Shown piece after piece: positions 1 to 5,437 of a stretch of 6,384 nt of DNA. The stretch is from Candidatus Heimdallarchaeota archaeon. Its GTDB lineage: Archaea > Asgardarchaeota > Heimdallarchaeia > Heimdallarchaeales > Kariarchaeaceae. The notes beneath the pieces were generated by a model. The model was not told the origin of the DNA. It saw only the letters and a list, made by a program, of their open reading frames with translations, and did not search any database. Location: positions 1-6,384 of the forward strand of contig JAAFKL010000262.1 of NCBI GenBank assembly GCA_021399405.1, read 5' to 3'. A program made the position numbers and the translations under genes. Numbering within the stretch: position 1 is the stretch's first letter; each line of letters starts with the position of its first letter.

Positions 1-26
1 CCATTTTAGATTATTAGTTTGACGTC

Positions 27-48
27 TTTATACCTCGAAGAATAAAAC
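27..48 (+). promoter_or_regulatory. Possible TATA region upstream of the repeat protein
   Basis: Two A/T elements, TTTATA (27-32) and AATAAAAC (41-48), the second preceded by the purine-rich CGAAG, are the only TATA/BRE-like candidates between the window edge and the gene. Either would give a leader of about 40-55 nt that includes the Shine-Dalgarno. The sequence is weak and the choice between the two is a guess. Confidence 0.2.
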
Positions 49-97
49 TAACAATCAACAGAAAGGCAACGTTCTTTCACCCTATGGTTGGTAATAT

Positions 98-102
98 GAG
101 GT
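98..102 (+). promoter_or_regulatory. Shine-Dalgarno site of the 29-residue-repeat protein
   Basis: GAGGT lies 9 nt before the ATG at 112 and matches the 16S rRNA 3' end. With the in-frame stop at 97-99, it fixes the start of the repeat protein. Confidence 0.6.
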
Positions 103-111
103 AGTACAAAA

Positions 112-1353
112 ATGGAAAGTAGACGTAAAGAAATACTTGAAAAGTTAATTAGTAAGGAAATTACTACAGAACAAGCAAATGAACAACTCAAAGAGCTAGA
201 AAGAGACTTTCGATATATGAATGTTAATTCTGGGTTTCTATCTGGAAATATGTTGACAGCCACAGTTGAAAGAATCCAACCTTTCATAACAGAAGGCTTG
301 TATGAGAAACTTAGTAATCTTTCTGAAATAAGTCAGCAGGAATTAAAAGAGTTGATCAAAGAAAATGTTAATCCTCAATATTTGGAGGATTTAGCGAATC
401 TGGGATATGAAAATATTGATCCATCAATCCAGGTGAAGCTCGTACTTCATGCGGTTGATACTGAATACATATCAGAGTTACATGAACTTGGATATCAAGA
501 TCTATTGCTAACAAATATAATTAAAATGACGATCCACAAAGTGGAAACAAATTATATCAGAGGTTTGAATGAATTAAATTATTCTGAAATTGGATATAAT
601 CAGCTTGTAAAGATGAGGATCCATTCATTATCCCTAAACTATGTTTCAGAAATGCAAGCAATCGCAACAAAAATAAGAGAGGAGAGACCTTCATTACCCT
701 TCCTAGTGAAATTGAGAATGCATGATGTTGAGCCATTATTTATTGAATCGATGTTAGATCAAGAAAATTTTGATTTTGGTGATTTTACATTGAAATCAGC
801 TATGGATTTCAAAATTCATAATATCTCTCAGGATTTCGTTTTAGGATTGGTGGAGGCGGGATTGATTGGATTAAGCCCGAATCAGGTCAGAAAAGCAGCA
901 ATACACGATGTGACACTTGAATTTGTATCTAGTATTCAGGCCTGTGGACTTGCAGATTTAACAATCAACAACTTAATTGAGTTCCGAATTCACGATGTTG
1001 ATGCCAAATTTATCTCTGGCCTTCAATCACTTGGTTATACTGATTTAAGCAAGAGAAGTTTAGTTCAAATGAGAATACATGACGTAAGTGCTGATTTTAT
1101 TGATGCAATTATTAGACGGGGATACCCCAATATTGAATTAAATACAATTAAAAAATTCAAAATACATAATGTAACTCCTGATTTCATCACAGAGGTGAAA
1201 GAATTAGGTTATTCTGAAGTTAATCCTGATCAATTGATAAGAATGCAAATACATGATGTAGATGCTGAATTCATTGAAAAATTAGTTGAGAAAGATATTG
1301 AAGATCTATCGATAGATAAAATAATCAAAATTAGAATACAAGATATTTTTTAA
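112..1353 (+). CDS. Tandem 29-residue helical-repeat protein with SHOCT-like N-terminus
   Basis: The protein has 413 residues. Residues 1-34 (RRKEILEKLISKEITTEQA and on) resemble the short SHOCT-like helical hairpin that precedes many multidomain proteins. From residue 83 on, the chain is an array of 29-residue repeats with hallmark I-H-[DN]-V-x-x-x-[FY]-[IV], then a Leu helix, then G-[YL] and a Leu-containing loop. Units begin at residues 83, 112, 141, 170, 203, 235, 264, 293, 322, 351 and 380, and a truncated one at 409 ends the protein. Two units are 32-33 residues; the rest keep 29. I recall similar IH-G-V-x-P-E-[FY]-I repeats in bacterial SHOCT/DUF4097-type and M56-peptidase-related proteins. 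No signal peptide, membrane segment or catalytic motif is visible, so a cytosolic binding or scaffold role is inferred. The ATG is the first start after an in-frame TGA at 97-99 and has a good Shine-Dalgarno. The array seems solenoid-like, but its partner is unknown. Confidence 0.85.
   Translation: MESRRKEILEKLISKEITTEQANEQLKELERDFRYMNVNSGFLSGNMLTATVERIQPFITEGLYEKLSNLSEISQQELKELIKENVNPQYLEDLANLGYENIDPSIQVKLVLHAVDTEYISELHELGYQDLLLTNIIKMTIHKVETNYIRGLNELNYSEIGYNQLVKMRIHSLSLNYVSEMQAIATKIREERPSLPFLVKLRMHDVEPLFIESMLDQENFDFGDFTLKSAMDFKIHNISQDFVLGLVEAGLIGLSPNQVRKAAIHDVTLEFVSSIQACGLADLTINNLIEFRIHDVDAKFISGLQSLGYTDLSKRSLVQMRIHDVSADFIDAIIRRGYPNIELNTIKKFKIHNVTPDFITEVKELGYSEVNPDQLIRMQIHDVDAEFIEKLVEKDIEDLSIDKIIKIRIQDIF
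358..1350 (+). repeat. Protein-level tandem repeat array, 87-bp period
   Basis: About eleven complete units and one truncated unit of 29 codons each; two units carry 3-4 extra codons (those starting at residues 170 and 203). From residue 235 to the C-terminus (nt 814 on) the 29-codon spacing is exact for six units in a row. The units are clearly related in protein (IHDV, F-I, G-[YL]) but diverged in DNA, so this is an old array rather than a recent expansion. Confidence 0.85.
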
Positions 1354-1375
1354 TTATCAATAATCAAGTTCTAAA

Positions 1376-1402
1376 TACAAATTGTTACACTACAACAATG
1401 TA
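1376..1402. terminator. Possible hairpin between convergent genes
   Basis: In the 95-bp convergent gap, ATTGTT (1381-1386) pairs with AACAAT (1394-1399) around a 7-nt loop. The stem extends by TAC/GTA across a 2-nt bulge. No strong T-run follows on either strand. It may mark the shared 3' end of the repeat protein and the thioesterase, but AT-rich DNA often gives stems this weak. Confidence 0.25.
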
Positions 1403-1448
1403 GATCTAATTTAATTATTGAAATAACATTATCGAATTTCAACAGATT

Positions 1449-1838
1449 TTACTCTTTTAATTTTTCCAAAAAACGCTCTTCATTAACAATGAATCGGATA
1501 TGGGTCCCTTTTCCAATTACTCTATCCTTATGCTTAACCTCTACGTCGAAGATTATTTTCCGTTTATCTATCCCTGCAATAACTGAGATTACCTGAACGG
1601 TATTACCTTCTAGAACTGCATCTAAATGGTCCACACAAACACGAGTACCAACTGAAGTATAACCTTGAGGAATATGATCGTGTGCTAACATACCTGAAGC
1701 AATTTCCATAAATAATATCATTGAAGGTGTTGCAAGAACAGAGATACTTCCTGATCCGATATGAGCTGCAGTATATTCTTTTGTAACTTCGAAATCTAAT
1801 GATTTCATGGCGTTTAGGGGTAAATTAATTTCGGTCAT
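1449..1838 (-). CDS. FlK-like single-domain hotdog thioesterase
   Basis: The protein has 129 residues, the usual length of the stand-alone hotdog thioesterases related to fluoroacetyl-CoA thioesterase FlK. The family core is clear: SVLATPSM (33-40), the hotdog helix with MEIASGMLA, then VGTRVCVDHLDAV and GKGTHIRF near the end. FlK uses Thr42, Glu50, Gly69 and His76; here Thr37, Glu45, Gly64 and His71 have exactly the same spacing. The enzyme should hydrolyse a small acyl-CoA thioester in the cytosol, perhaps as housekeeping for stalled or toxic acyl-CoAs. No Phe lies between residues 17 and 42, so the Phe lid FlK uses for fluoroacetyl-CoA is probably missing and fluoroacetate is an unlikely substrate. 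The ATG has AGGT 6 nt upstream; a second Met at residue 11 is a less likely start. The gene stands alone, convergent with the repeat protein. Confidence 0.88.
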   Translation of the reverse strand: MTEINLPLNAMKSLDFEVTKEYTAAHIGSGSISVLATPSMILFMEIASGMLAHDHIPQGYTSVGTRVCVDHLDAVLEGNTVQVISVIAGIDKRKIIFDVEVKHKDRVIGKGTHIRFIVNEERFLEKLKE

Positions 1839-1844
1839 ATTTTG

Positions 1845-1865
1845 ACCTGTAGAAATATATATTTA
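1845..1865 (-). promoter_or_regulatory. TATA box and Shine-Dalgarno of the thioesterase gene
   Basis: Read on the minus strand, GAAACTAAATATATATTT contains a purine-rich BRE-like stretch followed by a TATA box (1855-1865). AGGT follows at 1848-1845, 6 nt before the ATG. The box sits so close to the start that the leader would be very short, so either the Shine-Dalgarno or the TATA assignment may be accidental. Confidence 0.45.
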
Positions 1866-2024
1866 GTTTCTCTTCCTTATATTATTCTAAAATCATCTGC
1901 TAAATGAAGGATTTTGTATTTTCTCCCATATAGAAAATATTGGCTGATTTTTAATTGTAGATAGATATGAATTTTGAAGGATTTAATCCGACTAGTTTTT
2001 AAAATTAACAGATGATCGATAGTT
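1866..2024. other. Divergent intergenic region with no gene seen
   Basis: The DNA between the thioesterase promoter and the small membrane protein holds only peptides of about a dozen codons or fewer, for example a run from the ATG at 1968. I see no tRNA-like or riboswitch-like fold by eye. Its only recognisable element is the TATA box near 1996-2006. Confidence 0.5.
1996..2006 (+). promoter_or_regulatory. TATA box for a probably leaderless small gene
   Basis: TTTTTAAAATT is centred about 24 bp before the GTG at 2025. This is the usual archaeal distance from TATA to transcription start, so transcription would begin at or next to the start codon. No Shine-Dalgarno lies between, which fits a leaderless mRNA. 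Confidence 0.45.
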
Positions 2025-2168
2025 GTGACGAAGAAAAGGAAGAGAAGTGGTCACAGGCTTGAAAAAAAAAGGTCACCGAATAAGAAAAAAAGATCTCAAC
2101 GTAGTTTTGTTATGATAGTTTTTCTTTTAATAATTTCCTCGGTTCCGATTTTTATTCTAACTTCATAA
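2025..2168 (+). CDS. Small basic single-pass membrane protein (47 residues)
   Basis: The open frame starts with GTG after an in-frame TGA at 2013 and has no other usable start until the Met at residue 30, inside the membrane segment. The N-terminal 27 residues (TKKRKRSGHRLEKKRSPNKK and on) hold 14 Lys/Arg and a single acidic residue. They are followed by one hydrophobic segment, about residues 28-45 (FVMIVFLLIISSVPIFIL), and the chain ends two residues later. By the positive-inside rule the tail is cytosolic and the protein is tail-anchored. The shape recalls small translocon subunits such as Sec61-beta, but I do not see that family's conserved motif and do not assign it. A well-placed TATA box and a sharp basic-to-hydrophobic boundary in frame support a real gene. 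It ends 9 bp before the convergent nuclease-like gene. Runs of nine and seven A's in the coding sequence make sequencing errors possible. Confidence 0.6.
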   Translation: MTKKRKRSGHRLEKKRSPNKKKRSQRSFVMIVFLLIISSVPIFILTS

Positions 2169-2177
2169 TACGGATTG

Positions 2178-2825
2178 TTATTGAATTATTTTACTTCCAC
2201 AACGATTACATTTGTCAACTGATTCTGGAAGAATGATGCCACAATATACGCAAAATTCTAAATTATCAATTCCATTTTGTGAATTTCTTTTGGGATAAAA
2301 CTGATAATCTTGAAAAAGCTTTAATCTGAACCACAAGATCAGTTTATGTTTGATTCCAGAATACATACCCTTTGAATTGATTAATTTAATAGGAAATACT
2401 GTATCAATCATACTAAGATCTTCTGGATATAGAGAAACCAAATTTAGTTTGTAATAATTGTAAATCATTATTTTTTCTTGTTTTCTTCTCGAATACTTCT
2501 TTTTGATCTCTGAGGTTGAATTTTCTAGTCCCCAGTACTCAACATATACATTTTCAAAAGGTAAGAAAAAATCATATTTGATTTTTTGTTTTCGTTTACC
2601 AATTATTATGGTCTTCTCGTAGATGTAGTATATGTTTTTACTATAGAGATAATCAGCAACTGCTTTTTCGGCTTTACTCCTGACTTTTTCTCCTCTTATT
2701 GTATCAGAGATAACTCCAAAAACATGTTTACGTGTTTTTTGTATCGGTGGAACATTTCTTTTTCTAGAAAGGAAATATGTAATTATCAGTCCAATAAGAA
2801 TAAGCAGAATGACGACATAGAACAA
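2178..2825 (-). CDS. Membrane-anchored PD-(D/E)XK nuclease-like protein with C-terminal zinc ribbon
   Basis: The protein has 215 residues in three parts. Residues 2-20 are a hydrophobic helix (FYVVILLILIGLIITYFLS) followed by RKR, so the rest should face the cytosol. Residues about 48-148 read like a PD-(D/E)XK nuclease fold: a SKAEKAVADYL helix with Glu53, then KYDFFLP with Asp85, VYVEYWG with Glu96, the YSRRKQEK helix, and a strand LNLVSLYPEDL. That order (helix Glu, Asp, Glu-x-x-Gly, basic helix, strand) is typical of Vsr-like or helicase-associated nuclease domains. Residues 192-209 form a zinc ribbon, CVYC and CNRC, a possible nucleic-acid or protein contact. The classical ExK lysine is replaced here by E-Y-W, so catalysis is not certain. 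The start is TTG; the next Met is at residue 120, beyond the core. Upstream GAG is a weak Shine-Dalgarno. Nuclease activity is inferred, the zinc ribbon and membrane helix are seen. Confidence 0.7.
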   Translation of the reverse strand: MFYVVILLILIGLIITYFLSRKRNVPPIQKTRKHVFGVISDTIRGEKVRSKAEKAVADYLYSKNIYYIYEKTIIIGKRKQKIKYDFFLPFENVYVEYWGLENSTSEIKKKYSRRKQEKIMIYNYYKLNLVSLYPEDLSMIDTVFPIKLINSKGMYSGIKHKLILWFRLKLFQDYQFYPKRNSQNGIDNLEFCVYCGIILPESVDKCNRCGSKIIQ

Positions 2826-2871
2826 TAACTCTGATTTTTTATTTCTATCTATTAATATTGCTATTACAGGC

Positions 2872-2880
2872 TTATATTAA
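2872..2880 (-). promoter_or_regulatory. Possible TATA box of the nuclease-like gene
   Basis: TTAATATAA on the minus strand lies about 50 nt before the TTG at 2825, which would give a leader of about 25 nt. No purine-rich BRE precedes it; AAATAAAAAAT closer to the gene (around 2835-2845) is an alternative but too near the start. Confidence 0.25.
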
Positions 2881-2922
2881 GGTCAGATTCTATTAATTTC
2901 ATTATTTCAAAGCTGAGTTGCA

Positions 2923-2931
2923 TTATTTAAT
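2923..2931 (+). promoter_or_regulatory. TATA box of the TPR-protein gene
   Basis: TTATTTAAT is a good archaeal TATA match. A start of transcription about 25 bp on, near 2951-2956, would leave a leader of about 20-25 nt that contains GAGG at 2959-2962. Confidence 0.45.
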
Positions 2932-2956
2932 CCGATAGAAAAAAGGTTTTCTAACC

Positions 2957-2980
2957 ATGAGGATTGATGTCAATTATTGA
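2957..2980 (+). other. Seven-codon upstream frame overlapping the TTG start
   Basis: ATG at 2957 opens a frame encoding MRIDVNY, and its stop TGA (2978-2980) overlaps the TTG start (2977-2979) of the TPR gene. GAGG lies at 2959-2962, inside this short frame. Overlap of stop and start is the classic layout for re-initiation by the same ribosome, and the GAGG is 14 nt from the TTG, a little far for direct use. The frame is too short to prove translation. Confidence 0.25.
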
Positions 2981-4956
2981 CAGATGCCCAGATTAAAGAG
3001 AAATTTGATAAACTAATTTCAGGGCTGTTCAAGGATGATCTAGATAATGTTGAACAATTAATTAATGAAATAGAAGATAATGAAAAACAATTTGATAACG
3101 AACTCAAAATAGAGTTTTCCTTGCTAAAAGCCAGATACAATAGACAAAATAGAAATTTTGAATTAGCTGAAAACTTGATAAATAATATCGATGTGGATCT
3201 AATAAGTGATAATTTGGTTCTATTGTTTAAACATCTTGTCGAATATGAATCCATCAAAGCCCGTCAAGGATATTATCAAGATATTCCAAAAAATAAAATC
3301 AAAAGGGAAACACGTCTGACTGCTTTAGATAAAGGTGACCAATTGTTATCTGAATTGGATTCAAGCTCAAAGGAAATTGTTCAAAATGACATCGGAATTT
3401 TCCTAGACCTACAAGGTTTGTTCCAATATTATTCAAGACAAATGGAAAAATCAAAATCACTTTTTCTAAAAAGTAGAGAAATTCTTTCAAATACTGGGGA
3501 CTTGTTTCAAGAAATTTCAAGTATTCTAAATTTAGCCTATTGTCAGTTGTATCTAGGAGATTTTACAAATTCTGAAAAAAATCTGAAGATAGTTGAAAAT
3601 GTGGGAAAACAATACTCTGACAAGGAATATCTATTTTGGGCTACTCAAGGTTATGCGATAATTAATTCCTTTAGAGGAAATATGCAAACGAGTCTAAGAT
3701 ATTATAATTCATCTTTGGAATTACTCGGTCCAATGAATGAACCAGGGATGGAGGCGGATATACTGCATATTTTGGGAATTATATTCTGGGAGAGAGCAGA
3801 ATTAGATAATGCACTTGAAAGTTTCAACAAAATCCTCAAGTTACCTTTTGAAAAGGTAAATCAAACTGCTTTAGCCATTAGTCTATTTTACTCAATTTTG
3901 ATCTATCTCGAAAAAAATAATAGAGAAAAAGCAATTGAAATCTTATCATTACTAGAAAAAATCACTACTTCAACTAATGATCCTTTATACAATTTTGGAT
4001 TAAGACTTGCTAAAGCACTAATTTTGAAATACAGTCCTAAATTGATGGATAAGTTAGTAGCCAAACAAGAATTTGAAGAATTACGTTTATTACCAATTGA
4101 AAACAGTCGATTATCACTTATCCTTTTAACACAAATAAGTGAAATTCTCTTGATTGAGTATAAAGCAGTTGAAGATCCAGATATTTTAATCCAAATCAAA
4201 TCATTAATGGAAGAGTTACATAATATTGGGAAGGCTCAAAATTCTTCTCTCTTAATAGCCGATTCGTTTTACATCTTATCTAAGATTGCGATTATTGAAG
4301 ATGATTTCAAAACAGCGGAGCAATATTTGATAAATGGATTGGAACTAGCTGAAGATAAGCGATTGTTAAATTTAGCTAAGAAGTTCTCAAGTGAGTATGA
4401 TAAGCTTCATCAAAAATATAGTGAATTTGATACAGATAAAAATGATAAAACTCGAATTAATCCATATATAGATTTTGAATCTGCAATTCATAATATCGGA
4501 AATACTTCTTCTTTGGGTGACTGGGAAGAAATAGAACCTGAAAAACCAATGATGGTTATTGTTATCAGTGAGGGTGGAAATGTCAGATTTACTCGGACGT
4601 TTGATACACAGATAAAATTAAATCATCATTTAATAGCCTCATTTATTACAGCAATAAATTCATTTTCTCAAAATACCTTTGACTCTCTTAAGCCTATTGA
4701 GAGAATAAATTATTATGAATATACAATTGCAATTAGAGCTTTCGAGAAAACTCTAATTTGTTACATATTTACTGGAGATTCATTTTTTGCTTTCAAAAAG
4801 CTGCGACTTGCTGTGGAGAAAATTCAGGGGAATCAAGATCTGAATAGGATAATTATTGCGAAATCTTCATCCTTGGATGGAATGAAAAATTTGGATGACG
4901 AGACTGAATTGATCGATCTAATTGAAAATGTAATTTTAACTGACGTTGGTTCTTAA
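2977..4956 (+). CDS. TPR-repeat protein with Asgard-type C-terminal domain
   Basis: The protein has 659 residues. Residues 1 to about 480 are paired amphipathic helices of TPR type. The clearest motifs are near 184-210 (LNLAYCQLYLGDFTNSEKNL), 223-250 (GYAIINSFRGNMQTSLRYYN), 262-290 (ILHILGIIFWERAELDNALE) and 428-458 (SFYILSKIAIIEDDFKTAEQ). A polar, acidic linker follows (about 484-523). Residues 525 to about 655 form a compact alpha/beta domain beginning MMVIVISEGGNVRFTRTF, then a helix with FITAINSF, a strand pair around YYEYTIAI and TLICYIFTG, and a last helix. I recall this domain after TPR arrays in many Asgard archaeal proteins; its strand-hairpin-helix order suggests a longin or roadblock-like fold, which is inference. 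No signal peptide or membrane helix is seen, so the protein is probably a cytosolic scaffold. The start must be TTG: an in-frame TGA lies at 2965-2967 and the next Met is near residue 156. Confidence 0.85.
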   Translation: MTDAQIKEKFDKLISGLFKDDLDNVEQLINEIEDNEKQFDNELKIEFSLLKARYNRQNRNFELAENLINNIDVDLISDNLVLLFKHLVEYESIKARQGYYQDIPKNKIKRETRLTALDKGDQLLSELDSSSKEIVQNDIGIFLDLQGLFQYYSRQMEKSKSLFLKSREILSNTGDLFQEISSILNLAYCQLYLGDFTNSEKNLKIVENVGKQYSDKEYLFWATQGYAIINSFRGNMQTSLRYYNSSLELLGPMNEPGMEADILHILGIIFWERAELDNALESFNKILKLPFEKVNQTALAISLFYSILIYLEKNNREKAIEILSLLEKITTSTNDPLYNFGLRLAKALILKYSPKLMDKLVAKQEFEELRLLPIENSRLSLILLTQISEILLIEYKAVEDPDILIQIKSLMEELHNIGKAQNSSLLIADSFYILSKIAIIEDDFKTAEQYLINGLELAEDKRLLNLAKKFSSEYDKLHQKYSEFDTDKNDKTRINPYIDFESAIHNIGNTSSLGDWEEIEPEKPMMVIVISEGGNVRFTRTFDTQIKLNHHLIASFITAINSFSQNTFDSLKPIERINYYEYTIAIRAFEKTLICYIFTGDSFFAFKKLRLAVEKIQGNQDLNRIIIAKSSSLDGMKNLDDETELIDLIENVILTDVGS

Positions 4957-4961
4957 TTACG

Positions 4962-5028
4962 AATAATGAATTTGGATTACATTATTGAATTACGATAATA
5001 CAGAATTCTCATTCTTTATCTTATTTTT
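4962..5028 (+). terminator. Possible terminator after the TPR gene
   Basis: AATAATG (4962-4968) pairs with CATTATT (4980-4986) around an 11-nt loop. It is followed by a pyrimidine-rich tract (5006-5028) ending in TTATTTTT. T-rich tracts end transcription in archaea, with or without a hairpin. The tract reaches the stop codon of the convergent thioredoxin-like gene. Confidence 0.35.
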
Positions 5029-5323
5029 GAGAGAGATGACGATACATTTCAAGTATACTATGCACTATCTTGGAATTTAAAACTCCTGTAACTGAATAAA
5101 TCACCTCTAAATTATCAATAACAAATATAGTTGGAGAAACTCTTGGTTCAAATTGTTCAAGATATACTTTATTGGATTCGTCTGCAATATTTATTTCTAA
5201 AAGGTCTGGGACACCTTTAGTTACTTCTTTCCACAATTTTCGATTGTACAAGCATTTACTACAAAAAGTACTCGTAAACATAATAATCTGAACTTTATTA
5301 AATCGAGTTGAACCAGATGACAA
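5021..5323 (-). CDS. Small thioredoxin-fold protein with CSKC motif
   Basis: The protein has 100 residues, about the length of a minimal thioredoxin. The fold is visible in order: strand VQIIMFTST (11-19), the redox motif CSKC (Cys21, Cys24) starting a helix, a second strand LLEINIAD (41-48), a helix to QFEP, the cis-proline loop RVSPTIFVID with Pro64, and a last strand and helix (VIYSVTG onward). It should be a cytosolic disulfide exchanger or reductase. The usual Trp before the first Cys and the Gly-Pro inside the motif are absent, and SK between the cysteines is atypical, so its partners may differ from canonical thioredoxin. The TTG start is supported by AGGA 6 nt upstream; the next Met, residue 15, would cut the first strand. 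No reductase or partner lies next to it, and it is convergent with the TPR gene. Confidence 0.82.
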   Translation of the reverse strand: MSSGSTRFNKVQIIMFTSTFCSKCLYNRKLWKEVTKGVPDLLEINIADESNKVYLEQFEPRVSPTIFVIDNLEVIYSVTGVLNSKIVHSILEMYRHLSQK

Positions 5324-5329
5324 ATGATT

Positions 5330-5333
5330 TCCT
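5330..5333 (-). promoter_or_regulatory. Shine-Dalgarno site fixing the TTG start of the thioredoxin-like gene
   Basis: On the minus strand AGGA lies 6 nt before the TTG whose first base is 5323. An in-frame TAA lies at 5338-5336, so no longer start is possible except within the four codons between. Confidence 0.5.
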
Positions 5334-5377
5334 AATTAAAGATATTTTTCTTCCTAAAAAATGATTATTTCATTACT

Positions 5378-5388
5378 CAGTTTAAGAT
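5378..5388. promoter_or_regulatory. Possible shared bidirectional TATA element
   Basis: In the divergent gap, CAGTTTAAGAT reads TTTAAG on the plus strand and CTTAAA on the minus strand. At the usual 25-bp spacing it could serve the RNase III-like gene (start near 5408) and the thioredoxin-like gene (start near 5355). It is a short AT motif in AT-rich DNA, so chance is a real option. Confidence 0.25.
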
Positions 5389-5437
5389 TACTAATTTTCT
5401 GATGGACAAAGAAGTAAACATTTCAACTACGTGAAAA

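Noticed and set aside
48..287. Open frame of 79 codons on the minus strand over the start of the repeat protein
   Set aside because: It overlaps the clearly coding repeat protein and its Shine-Dalgarno; the Ser/Leu-rich product has no recognisable domain.
1357..1421. Inverted repeat TCAATAAT / ATTATTGA in the first convergent gap
   Set aside because: Eight A/T-rich base pairs separated by about 50 nt are expected by chance in DNA of this composition.
2025..2168. Assignment of the 47-residue protein to Sec61-beta
   Set aside because: The size and topology fit, but I do not see the conserved Gly-Leu/Phe-containing segment before the membrane helix that the family carries, so it is left unassigned.
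2586..2828. Open frame of 80 codons on the plus strand inside the nuclease-like gene
   Set aside because: It lies opposite the conserved motifs of the minus-strand gene, and its Phe/Cys/Tyr-rich product is typical of an antisense reading.
2967..2996. ATG at 2967, only 4 nt after GAGG, as the true start of the TPR protein with a frameshift
   Set aside because: Its frame stops after nine codons and the TTG frame is open and TPR-like from its first residues, so no frameshift is needed.
2970..4199. Minus-strand open frames (2970-3257, 3299-3520, 3903-4199) inside the TPR gene
   Set aside because: All lie opposite an uninterrupted 659-codon frame with clear TPR motifs; Ser/Leu/Phe-rich products without domains.
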